Of a DNA stretch of 64,000 bases, positions 62,842-64,000 are shown one piece after another. Under the pieces are notes generated by a model, which was not told the DNA's origin, did no database searches, and worked only from the letters and a program-made list of their open reading frames with translations. The stretch comes from Catenovulum sp052056295 (lineage in GTDB: Bacteria; Pseudomonadota; Gammaproteobacteria; Enterobacterales; Alteromonadaceae). Position 1 is the stretch's first letter. Every line of letters begins with the position of its first letter. Made by a program: the position numbers and the translations under genes. The stretch lies in contig NZ_CP182493.1 of NCBI RefSeq assembly GCF_052056295.1, positions 868,001 through 932,000 of the forward strand, given 5' to 3'.

Positions 62842-64000
62842 ATGCTGCAAAATAAATTAGACGATGTAATTCTATTTGCTGATGACGACGACGATTTGGA
62901 CATCGAGCCGGATGAAGTTGACCCAAGTAACGCTTGGCACGTTTTAGTTGTAGACGATGACGCTGAAATTCATTCAGTTACCCAATTAGCACTGAGTGGT
63001 TTAGAAACACTTGGAAAACCTTTGTATTTTGGCCACGCCTATTCAGGTAAAGAATCTATCGAATATATGCAAAATCATCACGATGTTGCTGTGATTTTGA
63101 TGGATGTAGTGATGGAGCATGAAAATGCAGGGTTAGATGCTGTTAAACATATACGCGATCAGCTGGGTCAAACCAATACACGCATCATACTGCGTACTGG
63201 TCAGCCTGGTTATGCGCCTGAAGAAACCGTAGTTCAGCAATACGACATAAATGACTACAAAACCAAAACAGAACTGACCCGCAGCAAATTAGTCACCACT
63301 TTGATCTCAGCTATACGAAGTTTCGACCAAATAACCCAAATTGAAAAAAGCAAAGCGCAACTGGCCAATATAGTTGCATCTTGCGTTCAATTGCAGCAAC
63401 AAGACCCACAAAAATTTACTCAAGAAACTGTTAGTGCACTCAACGATTTATTAGAAATTCATGCGCAAGGGTTAATTTGTGTCAGACCGATCAACAAGGA
63501 AAATGCGCGCCCTTTTGTGATTGGTAGTACATCTGATTACCAAGATTGTAATGGTCAATTAATTGAGCAACTAGACAACGGCCGCATCATAATGCAGCTA
63601 AGCCAATGTTTAAACCACCAGCAGCATCAATTGCATGCTGCTGATATGGCTTTATTTGTAAAAAGCAAAAAGTTTCACGCAGCAATTTATTTGGATGAAG
63701 GCATAGATTCTAGCCAATTTAATGAACAATTAACTAACGTGTTACTGAGCAATGTTGGGGTTAGTTTAGAAAACGTTCAGCTGTTTCAAGAGCTGAAGAA
63801 CATGGCATTTCGCGATAATTTAACCGGCTTATCTAATCGTACCGATTTTATCCGCATGTTAGATAAATATGTGCAAGATCCATCTATGGGCGACACTGTC
63901 GTTTTGGTTGATCTAACTCATTTTGCCGATATCAATGATGGTTTGGGTCAAGAAACTGGTAATCATTTACTTAGAGCGGTTGCTGAGCGCTTAAAAGAAA
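62842..64000 (+). CDS. REC-DUF3369-GGDEF response regulator (partial, C-terminus beyond window)
   Basis: 386 residues are visible from ATG 62842 (CCGGAACT just ahead). After an acidic N-terminus (DDDDDLDIEPDE, about 11-22) come a receiver with HVLVVDDDAEIHSVT (about 33-47) and VILMDVVMEHENAGLD (about 84-99), a DUF3369 domain (about 170-310) and the start of a GGDEF domain (FRDNLTGLSNRTDF-like segment, LVDLTHFADINDGLGQETGN). The GGDEF motif itself and any EAL domain lie past the window edge, so activity cannot be judged. DUF3369 proteins regulate c-di-GMP turnover in marine gammaproteobacteria. Confidence 0.88.
   Translation, partial: MLQNKLDDVILFADDDDDLDIEPDEVDPSNAWHVLVVDDDAEIHSVTQLALSGLETLGKPLYFGHAYSGKESIEYMQNHHDVAVILMDVVMEHENAGLDAVKHIRDQLGQTNTRIILRTGQPGYAPEETVVQQYDINDYKTKTELTRSKLVTTLISAIRSFDQITQIEKSKAQLANIVASCVQLQQQDPQKFTQETVSALNDLLEIHAQGLICVRPINKENARPFVIGSTSDYQDCNGQLIEQLDNGRIIMQLSQCLNHQQHQLHAADMALFVKSKKFHAAIYLDEGIDSSQFNEQLTNVLLSNVGVSLENVQLFQELKNMAFRDNLTGLSNRTDFIRMLDKYVQDPSMGDTVVLVDLTHFADINDGLGQETGNHLLRAVAERLKE

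Overview
The window looks like chromosome from a marine, polysaccharide-degrading gammaproteobacterium of the Alteromonadales (Alteromonas/Catenovulum-like). The grounds are an AT-leaning sequence, an EF-P-like EfpL, a gcvT-gcvH-gcvP locus, cysJIH plus cysG, a TIGR03899-type protein, a REC-DUF3369-GGDEF protein, a PL10 pectate lyase lipoprotein, a periplasmic trehalase, and a very high density of hybrid sensor kinases and c-di-GMP proteins. The genus is inferred, not proven.

Layout. 1-2.7 kb (minus): the N-terminal part of a TolC-like efflux protein, a His/Met/Cys-rich small exported protein and a DUF3095 cyclase-like protein. 2.8-8.6 kb: a lipoprotein, a PL10 pectate lyase, an inositol-monophosphatase-family enzyme, a PilZ protein, a MobA-like nucleotidyltransferase and a Tat-exported PhoX/DUF839 protein. 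8.7-24.7 kb (minus): a signalling region with two HD-GYP response regulators, a 1221-aa multi-PAS hybrid kinase, a receiver protein, and a 2047-aa BvgS-like kinase translationally coupled to a solute-binding protein. An FAD-linked oxidase and a small P-loop kinase lie in the middle. 24.9-30.3 kb (minus): trehalase, EfpL, a diguanylate cyclase and a Fic-family protein whose catalytic His position holds Gln.

30.4-45.7 kb is the accessory region. It holds a small gene broken by an in-frame TGA, a DUF6882-like protein, a complete IS3-family element inserted in the last codons of a small gene, then a tightly coupled three-gene operon on the plus strand. The operon encodes (i) a 1318-aa superfamily-2-type helicase with a C-terminal PD-(D/E)XK nuclease-like motif set, (ii) an 818-aa protein of unrecognised family with a weak MID/PIWI-like stretch, and (iii) a 1923-aa protein with a Cap4/DUF4297-like nuclease, a STAND-type P-loop NTPase and a very long C-terminal half. 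A strong bidirectional terminator closes it. I read this as a candidate anti-phage or anti-plasmid system and the most interesting object in the window.

45.8-50.5 kb (minus): the glycine cleavage genes gcvT, gcvH and gcvP, with a terminator and a structured repeat between gcvH and gcvP. 50.6-54.4 kb: a substrate-binding-like protein divergent from a BarA-like hybrid kinase. 54.5-60.3 kb (plus): cysJ-cysI-cysH, then cysG, for sulfite reduction and siroheme supply. 60.3-61.75 kb: a non-coding tandem array of about 320-455 bp units, each led by a conserved hairpin module that also occurs once between gcvH and gcvP. 61.8-64.0 kb: a TIGR03899-type gene and the start of a REC-DUF3369-GGDEF gene cut by the window end. 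No rRNA, tRNA or CRISPR array was seen.
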